This document shows, in pieces, positions 41,540 through 50,226 of a DNA stretch of 64,000 nt (position 1 is its first letter; each line of letters begins with the position of its first letter). The notes under the pieces are model-generated. The model searched no databases, had not been told where the DNA came from, and worked only from the letters and a program-made list of their open reading frames with translations. Source of the stretch: JANNMJ01 sp031425525 (GTDB taxonomy: Bacteria > Bacteroidota > Bacteroidia > Cytophagales > Hymenobacteraceae); assembly GCA_031425525.1 (NCBI GenBank), contig JANPJM010000048.1, positions 13,803 to 77,802 on the forward strand, written 5' to 3'. Position numbers and translations under genes: made by a program.

Positions 41540-44500
41540 TTATTCTACCACCAGCCGGTGTACGGCGGTGGCGCCACTGCGCACGGCGGCGCGCAGCAGA
41601 TACGTACCCGCCGCGACGCCCGTGAGCGGCACAGTGATGCCGGCCGCGTCGCCCGCGCCAGTGGCCCGTGCTACTTCGCGCCCGCTCAGGTCGGTAAGGC
41701 AAACCGTCAACAGGCCGCTTGCCGCCCGCACCACCACGTGGCCGTGCGCGGGGTTGGGCGACACCGTGAGCAGGGCGGCCGCCGCATCTTCGGCCGTGCC
41801 GGTGACGGCGATGGCGATGGGCGCCGACACTGGTCCCGCGCACCCGCCCCGCGTGACCTGTACTGTGTAAGCGCCGCTCTGGGCGGCAGTGCTGACGACG
41901 TACGTGATGCCCGTAGCACCGCCGATGGGGGCGCCGTTCAGAAACCACTGATTGCCGGTGGCCGCGCTGCTGGTCAGCACCACGATGCCTGACGGCTGAA
42001 CGGCCGCCGTAACGACGGCCTGCGCCGGCACCGCCCGCACCCGCACGCGCACCGAGTCGGAGGCGGGCGAAAGACAGTCGGAGCGCCCGCCCACCCGCAC
42101 GGCGTAGGCGCCGCCCGCCCGCACCCACACGGCGCGGGTGGTGGCGCCGGTGGTCCACTGATACGCCCCGAAGCCGGCCGGCGCGGCGAGCTGCACCGAG
42201 TCGCCGGCGCAGAAGCTGGTCGAGTCGGCGGGGGCCACGGCCACGGCGGCGGGGCGGCGGCTGACGAGCAGATCGACGCCGTTATCAGCCCCCAGCACGG
42301 TGCTGTCGGCCCGGATGACGCGCAGCCGGTAGGTGCCGGCGGGCAGCGTGGCCGGCAGGCGAGCCAGCAGCGGCGAGGCGGCGCCGCGCCCCACCAGCGT
42401 GGTCTGGCCGGGCCGGAAGCGGCCTTTCGCGTTGCTTAGTTCGACCCGAAAATCGCGCTCGGCGGGGGCGAAGGTGCCTTCCAGGGTGAACGGGACGCTG
42501 ACGGAATCGGCACCATCGCTCAAACAGAAGCTGGTGCGGGCGAGGGCCGTATCGGTGCGGATGAATTTCTCGGAGAAGTGGAGGATACCGTCTCCGGGCC
42601 CTATAACCCACGCATTGTGGCGGTCGGCCATCGCGCCATACATCAGCGACACCCCGTACGCATCGCCGAGTACGTCGGGGGTTTTCACCCACGTGGTGCC
42701 GCCGTCCTGCGTGCGAAAATTGTCGGAGCCGAAAAACCAGCCTTCGCGCGGGGTGCGGAAGAACACGTTGCGCGACGATGGGTCGGGCCGGCCGTAAGTA
42801 GAAATCTGTCCCTGCGATTCGAGGTGGGCCGTACTCACCCAAGTACGGCCGCCGTTGGTGGTTTTGGCGATGCCCGTGCCGGCCGGCATATACCCTACCT
42901 CCGGCGAAACGAATTGGAACCCGCGCAACGTGTTTACCTGGTCGAAGGCGTCGCGGCGGGTCTGCGTCGGAAACCACATCCACTGAAGGCTGTCCACGGG
43001 GATGCGGCGCCAGGTCTGGCCGCCGTCGTCGGAGCGACAAAGGGTGGCCGAGTCGCCGCCGACGTACACCGTTTGCGCGCCCGGCCCCGCCCAACTGATC
43101 GTGCGCAGTGCGTGCGGGGTGCCGCTGGGGCGCGGCGCCCAGGTCAGGCCGCCATCGGTGGTCAGCAACAACTGGCCTTGGTCGCCCACGATCAAGCCCC
43201 GCTGCGCCGAACCGAAGGCCATCGTCTGCAAGCCGGGCGCGGGGTGTTCATAGGAAAACGGGTTGGTCAATACGGTCGGCGCCACCACTTGCCGGGTCCA
43301 GGTACGGCCGCCATCGGTGGTGCGGCCCACGGCCCCGGTCTGCGCCAGGCTACTGCCGCTGGTCTGGTACTGGGTGAGGACGAAGCCGGTATCGCGGTCC
43401 ACAAAATGCACCCCGCGCACCATCCCCGGCACCGAATCGAGCGGCACGGCTGCCCAGCGGGCGCCGCGTGTAGCGGTGCGCAAGAGGGAATAATCCGTCC
43501 AGGCCCACGCATCGGTCGGGCTCACGATCTGCACTTTTCTGAGCGGATGCTGAGCGCCGTTGACGCGCGGCAGGGCGGTCGGGGTGGTGGTGGTCCAAGA
43601 GGCACCCCGGTCGGCGGAGCGCACCACCAGCGCGCCCGCCCCCCAGATGCCGGTGCCACCCACGGCGGGCCGTAGGACACTGAGGCCCTCATACGGCAAC
43701 ACGTAACGGGCCAGCGGACCCAGGGCCGAATCGACGACCGCCTCCCAGGTGGTACCGCCGTCGCGGGTGCGGTAGGCGAGGCCGTAATCGCCGACGGCCA
43801 CGCCGTGCAGCGTATCCGTGAACGCGATGTGGTGGATGACGCCCGTCGAGTCCTGCGGTTGGAGGCGTACGCGCTGAGCCACCCACCGGCGGCCTCCGTC
43901 GCGGGTGCGGTAGAGGTTGGGGCCGCTGAACGTCACCCAATCGTAACGGCTGCTGATGACCCAACCGTGGAGCGAATCGGGAAACGACACGGCGCCCCAG
44001 TTGCGGTTCGGAGCGGGCGAAATGTTCCGCCACGTCACGCCGCCATCGGTGGTCTTGTTGAGGCTGCCGGCGTTGTTGTTTTCCGCCACGCCCACGTATG
44101 CCGTGCGCGGTGTCACAAAACGGGCATTGGAGTTGAACGCAAACGGCCACCCCGACATCGCCCACGTGGCACCCCCGTCGGTGGTGTGGCGCAGCAGAAT
44201 ATTGGGATAGCCGCCGCAGGGGTAGCCGCGCCGGTAGCACGTCAGCTCGTCGTAGATGACGTAACATTCCGTAGCGGAAACCGCCTGCAACCCCCAAATA
44301 CGGGTGCCGGTTACGGCGGGGTCGGGGCGTTGCACCGTCCAGGTCAGGCCGCCGTCGGTGGTTTTGCGTACCTCGCTGCGCCCGCCGTAGCCCAGAATCG
44401 GGGGGATGCCGTTGTTGCCGCTGTTGTCCGACGGCGGATTGTACACCGCCACCCATCCCACCAAGTCGTTGGCGAAACTCACAAACGATAGCCGGTTGCG

Positions 44501-44773
44501 GGTGCCCACGTTGAGTACCTGCCAAGTGCGGCCCCGGTCGCGGGTCTTGATGCACGTGCCGCGTGCCCCGACGGCAATGGCGGTCGAATCGTTGAAGGCG
44601 TGCAGGTCGAGTAGGCCGTAGCCCGTAGGCAGCGGGTTTTGCCACCGCCAGTGCGGTAGCCCTGGGATGGCCGCCCCCTGCCCCGCTGCGCCTTGGGCCG
44701 TCAGCATCACCGCCGCCAAGTAAAAAAGCCGCCGGGCGGCGACGAGCAAGCGAAATTGAAAAAGGTTTGGCAT
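41540..44773 (-). CDS. T9SS cargo protein with BNR/Ycf48-like propeller repeats
   Basis: The 1077-residue protein has a signal peptide ending near A-A-G-Q. Many T-x-D-G-G-x-T-W repeats follow across residues 70-720 (K-T-T-D-G-G-L-T-W, R-T-R-D-G-G-R-R-W, K-T-T-N-G-G-R-T-W), typical of sialidase/Ycf48-type beta-propellers. After these come Ig-like domains (F-C-A-G-D-S-V-Q-L, G-A-Y-Q-W-T-T-G-A) and a type A T9SS tail (V-S-P-N-P-A-H-G-H ... A-A-G-T-Y-L-L-R-A). Export through T9SS to the surface or medium is expected. No glycosidase catalytic residues can be recognised, so binding or a structural role is as likely as an enzyme. Confidence 0.9.
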   Translation of the reverse strand: MPNLFQFRLLVAARRLFYLAAVMLTAQGAAGQGAAIPGLPHWRWQNPLPTGYGLLDLHAFNDSTAIAVGARGTCIKTRDRGRTWQVLNVGTRNRLSFVSFANDLVGWVAVYNPPSDNSGNNGIPPILGYGGRSEVRKTTDGGLTWTVQRPDPAVTGTRIWGLQAVSATECYVIYDELTCYRRGYPCGGYPNILLRHTTDGGATWAMSGWPFAFNSNARFVTPRTAYVGVAENNNAGSLNKTTDGGVTWRNISPAPNRNWGAVSFPDSLHGWVISSRYDWVTFSGPNLYRTRDGGRRWVAQRVRLQPQDSTGVIHHIAFTDTLHGVAVGDYGLAYRTRDGGTTWEAVVDSALGPLARYVLPYEGLSVLRPAVGGTGIWGAGALVVRSADRGASWTTTTPTALPRVNGAQHPLRKVQIVSPTDAWAWTDYSLLRTATRGARWAAVPLDSVPGMVRGVHFVDRDTGFVLTQYQTSGSSLAQTGAVGRTTDGGRTWTRQVVAPTVLTNPFSYEHPAPGLQTMAFGSAQRGLIVGDQGQLLLTTDGGLTWAPRPSGTPHALRTISWAGPGAQTVYVGGDSATLCRSDDGGQTWRRIPVDSLQWMWFPTQTRRDAFDQVNTLRGFQFVSPEVGYMPAGTGIAKTTNGGRTWVSTAHLESQGQISTYGRPDPSSRNVFFRTPREGWFFGSDNFRTQDGGTTWVKTPDVLGDAYGVSLMYGAMADRHNAWVIGPGDGILHFSEKFIRTDTALARTSFCLSDGADSVSVPFTLEGTFAPAERDFRVELSNAKGRFRPGQTTLVGRGAASPLLARLPATLPAGTYRLRVIRADSTVLGADNGVDLLVSRRPAAVAVAPADSTSFCAGDSVQLAAPAGFGAYQWTTGATTRAVWVRAGGAYAVRVGGRSDCLSPASDSVRVRVRAVPAQAVVTAAVQPSGIVVLTSSAATGNQWFLNGAPIGGATGITYVVSTAAQSGAYTVQVTRGGCAGPVSAPIAIAVTGTAEDAAAALLTVSPNPAHGHVVVRAASGLLTVCLTDLSGREVARATGAGDAAGITVPLTGVAAGTYLLRAAVRSGATAVHRLVVE

Positions 44774-44820
44774 CGAAAAATGGGGACTAATAGTGGAACT
44801 CCCACGACCATGACGCCAAA

Positions 44821-44853
44821 ACGGCCCCGGTTACTGTCCGTAACCGGGGCCGT
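44821..44853 (-). terminator. Hairpin terminator on the minus strand
   Basis: Perfect 13-bp arms with a 7-base loop; the minus-strand side is followed by TTTTGG. It would end a transcript coming from the 44869-45153 region and also isolates the cargo gene that starts at 44773. Confidence 0.7.
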
Positions 44854-44868
44854 CGCCGAAATTTTTGT

Positions 44869-45153
44869 TTACGGTTGCGGCGCGGGCGCCTCCCCGCCGC
44901 TCCCGCAGCCGGGGCCGGGGCCGGGCGCCGGTTCCCACACGTAATCGTTGAACCGGGCCTCATCGGCCGGGCCAAAATGGGCCTGTCCGTCGGCGGCCAG
45001 CTTCCCCAGCAATTTGTCGTACGTGTGTACCGAAAGCGGCCCTCCTACGCCTACCGGCTGGCGCCAGGTCGCGGCAAGCAGCGGCGGTGAGGACAGTCCG
45101 CAACGACGACGCGACCACCTCCCAGCGCTCACGGGGCAAACACCCCGTTTCAC
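44869..45153 (-). CDS. Doubtful small hypothetical protein
   Basis: The frame encodes up to 94 residues. The second half looks protein-like (T-Y-D-K-L-L-G-K-L-A-A-D-G-Q-A-H-F-G, then A-R-F-N-D-Y-V-W-E-P) and ends in a Pro/Gly tail, while the first 35 residues are Arg/Trp-rich and look like frame noise. No good start codon lies near the protein-like part. A hairpin terminator 16 bases after the stop supports a real transcript. It may be the 3' end of a decayed gene. Confidence 0.3.
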   Translation of the reverse strand: MKRGVCPVSAGRWSRRRCGLSSPPLLAATWRQPVGVGGPLSVHTYDKLLGKLAADGQAHFGPADEARFNDYVWEPAPGPGPGCGSGGEAPAPQP

Positions 45154-45264
45154 CGAAATAAGTATTGAATATTATCGCCGCCGTCCTTACTTTACCGCCG
45201 CAACCAGCATCTTCGCTGGAAGTCGCCGGGACGCGTATCGTCCCATCCTATCCCCCCTTTTCTG

Positions 45265-45687
45265 ATGAGTTTGGTATCTGAGTTTAAAGCGTTTGCCCTA
45301 CGCGGCAACGTCGTCGACCTGGCGGTCGGTGTAATTATCGGCGCCTCATTCGGCAAAATCGTTGCTTCGCTGGTCGATGACATCATTATGCCGCCTATCG
45401 GGGTGGCGATTGGTGGCGTCAGCTTCAGCGATTTAAAGCTCGAAATTAAAGCAGCAGCCGTCGATGCGGCCGGTAAAGTGCTGCCCGCCGTAACCGTTAA
45501 TTACGGCAATTTCGTCCAGACAGTCCTCAATTTCATCATTATCGCCATCGCCATTTTCGCGATCATCAAAGCGATGAACACGATGATGAAGAAGGAAGCT
45601 GCCGCGCCCGCGCCGCCGCCCGCGCCGACCGTAGACCAGACGTTGCTGGCCGAAATCCGCGACGCGCTGCGCGCCGGGCGAATCTAA
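45265..45687 (+). CDS. mscL: Large-conductance mechanosensitive channel MscL
   Basis: The 140-residue protein has the MscL start S-E-F-K-A-F-A-L-R-G-N-V-V-D-L-A-V-G-V-I-I-G with the pore-lining TM1, the D-D-I-I-M-P-P-I-G turn, a periplasmic loop and TM2 (V-L-N-F-I-I-I-A-I-A-I-F). A Pro/Ala-rich linker leads to the C-terminal helical bundle (L-L-A-E-I-R-D-A-L). It forms a pentamer in the inner membrane that releases solutes on hypo-osmotic shock. It is probably monocistronic and is followed by palindromic repeats. Confidence 0.96.
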   Translation: MSLVSEFKAFALRGNVVDLAVGVIIGASFGKIVASLVDDIIMPPIGVAIGGVSFSDLKLEIKAAAVDAAGKVLPAVTVNYGNFVQTVLNFIIIAIAIFAIIKAMNTMMKKEAAAPAPPPAPTVDQTLLAEIRDALRAGRI

Positions 45688-45701
45688 AAAAAGCCGCTCG
45701 C

Positions 45702-45828
45702 CCGGAGCTTCGCTCCGGCGCGACCAAACGGTTGGGGCTCCAGCCCCAACCGCATCCAAGGCTTCGCGCGTTGGGTGTGGTTGGGGCTGGAGCCCCAATT
45801 TTTAGAACGTCTCGGGGCTCCAGCCCCG
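45702..45828. repeat. Cluster of four palindromes, mostly GGGGCTCCAGCCCC (family B)
   Basis: In the convergent gap after mscL there are four palindromes: ccggagc/gctccgg (45702-45718), ggttggggctccagccccaacc written as two halves (45730-45740 and 45741-45751), ggttggggct/agccccaa (45779-45798) and cggggct/agccccg (45813-45828). Three share the GGGGCT core, once with the central CC/GG swapped. They may act as terminators, but the clustering of several copies points to a dispersed repeat family. Confidence 0.8.
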
Positions 45829-45842
45829 GACGAGCGATACGG

Positions 45843-47336
45843 TTACTTCAGCACAATCTTGTTGAGCGTGAGACTGCCGGCATTTTTGGCCGGACGGCTC
45901 ACCGCAAGCAGCGTTTTAGCATCGAGCCACGTCGTGAAGTCTTTTACGTGATTGACCGGTTGGCCGGGCGCCACATTGAGCCCCAGCGGGCGCACCGGCA
46001 AGGCTTTGCCGGTGAGGGCCGAGTACGGATGGTCGAAGAGATCTTGCACTTTGCCTTTGGTTTCGAGCGTGATCAGGTGCAACGTGGTGCCGAGTATCTG
46101 CGCGCGGTAGCCGATGCCGCTGTACCCCTCTTTGGCGGGCGCTTGCTGGTTTTTCCAGAGGGCGCCTTGCCACGCGGGGCGGCCAAACTCGTTGTAGCCA
46201 AACAGCAGTAATTCTTTGGCGAAATGGGGCGCTGTTTCGCCTTCTTCCTCCTTGCGCTCCATCACCACGACCACCTGCTTTTCGGCCGTCAGGAGCAGAT
46301 CGGAGAGATACGTATCGGCGAGGCGGTCGGGAGGCGTGGCACCGGCGGCTTTGGCCGAAGCGGCGAGCGTGGCGAGGTACTTGGCATCCAGGCGGACTTC
46401 TTCGGCGTAGCGAATATCATTGGCCTGGAAATCGAATTTGACCACTTTCAGGCTGTAATACTCGCCCGTTTCTTCGGTCATGCAGACGGCGGCGGCGTAG
46501 AGGGCACCGTCTTGGTCGAAACGGTAGGCGGTATCGAAGATGTACACTTTTTGCCCGCCGAACACCCCGCCAACCGGCACACCCAGCACCTGCGCTTCCG
46601 TGCCTTTGAGCGGGTAGCGCCGGACGGTCAGCTTGATGCCGCCATCGGTTTGTAGTCCGACATACTGGTCGCCGGTGTTGGCTACGCGCACCGTAGCCGA
46701 CGCCGACCCGCCCGCACCCCGCAAATCGACGATGGTACGCGTCAGCTCGCGGAAAGACTGGTCGAACACCATAGTTTGCAGCTCCGTAAGCTGGTTTTGG
46801 CGCGTGCGCGTTTCGTACACCACCACCTTGGTACCGTCGTCGGAGAGCGAGCCGTTGAGGCGGCGGCCTTTGCCGGCTTGCAGCAGTGACTTCCGCTCGG
46901 TGCGTTGGCCAGAGTTGAGATCAAGGCGGAAACCGGCCATTTCCTGTTCGCCGGAGGTGGCATCGGTGCGGTACGTGAGCAGCGTGGCGGCGTCGGGCGT
47001 AGTGGCGAAGGCATCAATTACCTCGCCCGTGCCCAGCGGTACCACGCACGACCAGCGCGGCTTCAGGTCGGCGTCGGCGTAGCGTTCTATGGCATACTCC
47101 TGCGCGGTGCGGCGCGTGAGCAGCAGGAAAGTGCCGTCGGGCAGGGGAAGCAGTTTGTTGGGCAGCCGCTCGGCGTACGGGTCGGCCGAAGGGTCGGGCA
47201 CATACGCAAAAGGCACGGCCTTCACTTTTGTTTGTGCCACTGCCATCGGCAGGTTCAGCAGCCCCACACTCACTAGCAGCAGCAGCCCGATTCGGCGACT
47301 AAACGTAGTACTTACGGAAGATTTATTTGACTTCAA
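45843..47336 (-). CDS. Secreted hypothetical protein, probably beta-propeller
   Basis: The 497-residue protein has a basic N-terminus and a signal peptide (L-L-L-L-V-S-V-G-L-L-N-L-P-M-A-V-A-Q, cleaved near residue 35). The mature part is a series of beta-strand segments with repeated patterns such as L-P-D-G-T-F-L-L-L-T and S-D-D-G-T-K-V-V-V-Y, which suggests a propeller fold. There is no sorting tail or lipobox, so it may stay periplasmic. I do not recognise a family. A near-consensus -7 (CATCTTTG on the minus strand, 47399-47406) lies 63 bases upstream. Confidence 0.8.
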   Translation of the reverse strand: MKSNKSSVSTTFSRRIGLLLLVSVGLLNLPMAVAQTKVKAVPFAYVPDPSADPYAERLPNKLLPLPDGTFLLLTRRTAQEYAIERYADADLKPRWSCVVPLGTGEVIDAFATTPDAATLLTYRTDATSGEQEMAGFRLDLNSGQRTERKSLLQAGKGRRLNGSLSDDGTKVVVYETRTRQNQLTELQTMVFDQSFRELTRTIVDLRGAGGSASATVRVANTGDQYVGLQTDGGIKLTVRRYPLKGTEAQVLGVPVGGVFGGQKVYIFDTAYRFDQDGALYAAAVCMTEETGEYYSLKVVKFDFQANDIRYAEEVRLDAKYLATLAASAKAAGATPPDRLADTYLSDLLLTAEKQVVVVMERKEEEGETAPHFAKELLLFGYNEFGRPAWQGALWKNQQAPAKEGYSGIGYRAQILGTTLHLITLETKGKVQDLFDHPYSALTGKALPVRPLGLNVAPGQPVNHVKDFTTWLDAKTLLAVSRPAKNAGSLTLNKIVLK

Positions 47337-47716
47337 AACGCGGTTTTTAGCGCTCGGCGGCCACTTATGTAGCGGGTGGCGGACTGGTTGGCGCGCTACA
47401 AAGATGCTACTACGGCGGCGGCTTTCACGGCGTCTGGACGCGCGGCAGCAACGGTATTTTGATCCAAGTTATGCGAAGCTTAACTCAATCATAACGAAGC
47501 AAGATGTACGGCTTCGGCCGGGCGGTCGTACGTTTGTGGCGCCAAAGACGGTTAAAACGGGGTGAATGTCTCCCGATTTCTTGGTTTTTTTTTTCAAGTC
47601 TACTACTTTTACCCCCCCAATCCGCTAATCTGTCCCACTTCTCTAGTCCGCTCTTTCACTTCGCTCCTTCCCTGCGCGGCCAGCGTCTGCTGGTCGTCCT
47701 TACCTGAAACAAGCCG
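47337..47716. other. 380-base gap between divergent genes
   Basis: No supported gene. It holds a possible minus-strand -7 (47399-47406), an exact TACGTTTG on the plus strand (47529-47536) about 180 bases before the small gene at 47717, and a run of ten T near 47585. A TACTTTTA at 47602-47609 is a second, weaker promoter candidate for the small gene. Confidence 0.4.
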
Positions 47717-47953
47717 ATGAAACTCCGAATTTTACTCAAGGCCTCACTGATGATGGGGCTGGTCATTGCCGGGCGGTTCGCCCGTAATATCGAACAAGCC
47801 AACCCCGGCCGCTCCCTCAACGAGGTGTTGCGCGCTTCGGTGGCCGTACGCGCCGCTTCGGTGGCGCCTACGCGCGCGGTACCCGTCGCACGGACGGCCA
47901 ACGTGCGGCCGGCGGCGGTTCCGCAAGCGGCTTCTTTAGCCGAGTTGAACTGA
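47717..47953 (+). CDS. Small hypothetical protein (78 aa) with an N-terminal hydrophobic segment
   Basis: The product starts M-K-L-R-I-L-L-K-A-S-L-M-M-G-L-V-I-A-G and continues with an Ala/Val/Arg/Pro-rich low-complexity tail (S-V-A-V-R-A-A-S-V-A-P-T-R). The beginning could be a short signal peptide or membrane anchor. I know no family. A strong intrinsic terminator 45 bases after the stop and promoter-like sequence upstream favour a real gene. Confidence 0.5.
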   Translation: MKLRILLKASLMMGLVIAGRFARNIEQANPGRSLNEVLRASVAVRAASVAPTRAVPVARTANVRPAAVPQAASLAELN

Positions 47954-47997
47954 TTACCGGGCGGGCTTCGCCTCTACTACTTTCACCGTCTTGGGCA

Positions 47998-48038
47998 CCC
48001 TCCTTCAGCCGTTCAGCGGCTGAAGGAGGGCTTTTTTT
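47998..48038 (+). terminator. Intrinsic terminator after the 78-aa gene
   Basis: A perfect 14-bp stem (ccctccttcagccg/cggctgaaggaggg) with a 5-base loop is followed by CTTTTTTT. It lies in the convergent gap before recG and is oriented for the plus strand. Confidence 0.92.
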
Positions 48039-48049
48039 AGGACTAACTT

Positions 48050-50149
48050 CTAGCTGATCCGGCTCCAGTTGGGGGCGCCGGTGCGGCGTTGGGCTTCCAT
48101 CTGACGGCGGATGGGCTCGTGTTCGGGTAGCACGAGGTCGGGGTCGCGGTCGAGGATTTCACTCACCACGGCGCGGGCTTCGGCCATCAGGGCGCCGTCG
48201 CGGGCTACGTCGGCGATCATCAGGTCGAGAACGCCGGATTGTTGGGTGCCCATCATGTCGCCGGGGCCCCGGAGTTTGAGATCGACATCCGCAATCTCGA
48301 AACCATCGGTAGTGCGCACCATCGTTTCGAGGCGCGTACGGGCATCTTTGCTCAGTTTGTAGCCCGTGAGCAGAACGCAATAGCTCTGTTCGGCGCCGCG
48401 CCCCACGCGCCCGCGCAGCTGGTGAAGCTGCGAGAGGCCGAACCGCTGCGCGTCCTCGATGATCATCACCGACGCATTCGGCACGTTCACGCCTACCTCA
48501 ATGACCGTGGTAGCAACCAGAATCTGCGTTTTTCCGCTGATGAACTGCTGCATTTCTTCGTCCTTCTCAAAGGCCGATAGCTGCCCGTGGACCATCGACA
48601 CGCCAAAATCCGGGAAGAAAGCGCGTATCTGTTCGTAACCCTCGTTCAGGCTTTTGAGGTCGAGCGTCTCGTTCTCCTCGATCAGCGGATACACGATGTA
48701 AATCTGCCGCCCACGCTTCACTTCCTCCCGCACGAACTGGTAGACCTGCGGCCGTTTTTCTTCGTACCGATGCACCGTCTGGATGGGTTTGCGACCGGCG
48801 GGCAACTCGTCGATCACGCTCACGTCGAGGTCGCCGTACACGGTCATGGCGAGGGTGCGCGGAATGGGCGTGGCCGTCATCACCAGCACGTGCGGAATGA
48901 CGGCCGGGTTTTTCTGCCACAATTTCGAGCGTTGCGCCACCCCAAAACGGTGCTGCTCGTCCATAATCGTGAGGCCGAGGTTATGGAACTGCACCGTGTC
49001 TTCGAGGAGCGCGTGCGTGCCGACCAGAAAATCGAGCGAGCCATCGCGCAGGGCGGCGTGCAGTTCGCGGCGCGCCTTGGGCCGCGTCGAACCGACGAGT
49101 TTAGCGATGCGCCGGCCCATCAGGCGCGCGTACGGCTCCAAACCGGTGAAATGCTGATCGGCGAGGATTTCGGTGGGCGCCATCAGGCAGGCTTGGGCGC
49201 CGTTGTCGGCGGCCATCAGCATCGCCAGAAACGCGACGATGGTCTTGCCCGAACCCACATCGCCTTGCAGCAGCCGGTTCATCTGGCGGCCGGTGGTCAT
49301 GTCGGCGTGAATCTCGCGCAGCACGCGTTTTTGGGCGCCCGTGAGGTCGAAGGGCAAATGGTTGCGGTAGAACTCGCCCACCGACGGCACCTTCTGAAAC
49401 ACTTGGCCCGCTAGCTCTACTTTACGCGTCGTGCGTTGGCGCAGCAGCTTGAGCTGCAAGTAAAACAACTCTTCAAACTTGAGGCGAAAGCGCGCCGCCG
49501 CTAACGCATCGGCCGTCGCGGGGAAGTGGATTTGCTGCAACGCCAGCGCGCGCGGCATCAGCGCCAACCGCTCGATGATGGGTTCGGGCAGCGTTTCGGC
49601 GACGTGCGGCGCGATTTGCGGCAGCAACTCGGCCACGAGCCGCGCGATGGCTTTAGAATCGAAGTGGAAATTTTTGAGCTTCTCGGTGGTGTTGTACACC
49701 GGTTGCAGCGCAGCTTGGCCGGGCTTGGGGGCGGCCACATCTTCCAACTCCGGATGCACGATGTTGAAGCGCCCGTTGAACTCCGTGGGCTTGCCGAAGA
49801 TGATGTATTCGGCATCGAGGCGCACCAACCGTTCGACCCATTTCACGCCCTTGAACCACACCAGTTCCAACTCGCCACCTGCTTCATCGACCAGCACCGC
49901 CGACAACCGTTGCGCGCGCCCCTCGCCCAGCAATTGCTTACGGCGGATATGGCCGCGCACCTGCACGTGCGGCAGCTCGGCGGTGAGGTCGGCGATGGCG
50001 TAGTGCTGCGTCCGGTCGAGGTGCCGAAACGGGTAGTACTGCACCAGATCGCCGTAGGTAAACAGGCGCAACTCCGTTTGCAGCAGCTTCGCCCGCTGCG
50101 CGCCCACGCCGCGCAGCAGCTCAATCGGGTAGGAGAAGAAACCGGCCAT
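48050..50149 (-). CDS. recG: ATP-dependent DNA helicase RecG
   Basis: The 699-residue protein has the RecG layout: an N-terminal OB-fold wedge (Y-A-I-A-D-L-T ... V-Q-V-R-G-H-I), then helicase motifs: G-D-V-G-S-G-K-T (Walker A), D-E-Q-H-R-F-G-V (the DEQH box of RecG), T-A-T-P-I-P-R-T-L-A, and the C-terminal motifs A-T-T-V-I-E-V-G-V-N-V-P and Q-L-R-G-R-V-G-R-G. It remodels stalled forks and Holliday junctions. The 74-base gap to gldD carries an imperfect hairpin of gagtttc words. Confidence 0.96.
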   Translation of the reverse strand: MAGFFSYPIELLRGVGAQRAKLLQTELRLFTYGDLVQYYPFRHLDRTQHYAIADLTAELPHVQVRGHIRRKQLLGEGRAQRLSAVLVDEAGGELELVWFKGVKWVERLVRLDAEYIIFGKPTEFNGRFNIVHPELEDVAAPKPGQAALQPVYNTTEKLKNFHFDSKAIARLVAELLPQIAPHVAETLPEPIIERLALMPRALALQQIHFPATADALAAARFRLKFEELFYLQLKLLRQRTTRKVELAGQVFQKVPSVGEFYRNHLPFDLTGAQKRVLREIHADMTTGRQMNRLLQGDVGSGKTIVAFLAMLMAADNGAQACLMAPTEILADQHFTGLEPYARLMGRRIAKLVGSTRPKARRELHAALRDGSLDFLVGTHALLEDTVQFHNLGLTIMDEQHRFGVAQRSKLWQKNPAVIPHVLVMTATPIPRTLAMTVYGDLDVSVIDELPAGRKPIQTVHRYEEKRPQVYQFVREEVKRGRQIYIVYPLIEENETLDLKSLNEGYEQIRAFFPDFGVSMVHGQLSAFEKDEEMQQFISGKTQILVATTVIEVGVNVPNASVMIIEDAQRFGLSQLHQLRGRVGRGAEQSYCVLLTGYKLSKDARTRLETMVRTTDGFEIADVDLKLRGPGDMMGTQQSGVLDLMIADVARDGALMAEARAVVSEILDRDPDLVLPEHEPIRRQMEAQRRTGAPNWSRIS

Positions 50150-50154
50150 TGGGA

Positions 50155-50226
50155 GAGTTTCGAGTTTCGAGTTTCGAGTTTTGAGTTGGCCGAGTAAACT
50201 ACTCGAAACTCAAAACCCGAAATTCA
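50155..50226 (-). repeat. gagtttc-word hairpin between gldD and recG
   Basis: The left arm contains three tandem gagttt(c/t) heptamers plus gagtt. The right arm (actcgaaactcaaaacccgaaat) is largely their reverse complement with a few mismatches. It uses the same words as the perfect hairpin at 23332-23400 in the ribosomal operon, 27 kb away, and again fills a gap between two same-strand genes. Confidence 0.75.

Larger units (their letters stand above)
44774..45264. other. 491-base gap with a strong hairpin and a doubtful small frame
   Basis: A hairpin at 44821-44853 pairs acggccccggtta with its exact complement around 7 bases. Its left side is preceded by AAAA, that is a T-tract on the minus strand. 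This suggests that something on the minus strand ends here, and a 94-codon frame at 44869-45153 is the only candidate. The rest holds no recognisable gene; no good -7 element for mscL was found. Confidence 0.5.

Noticed and set aside
47504..47707. 67-codon plus-strand frame upstream of the 78-aa gene
   Set aside because: It runs through a poly-T tract, giving a run of Phe and Leu, and looks like non-coding promoter DNA.
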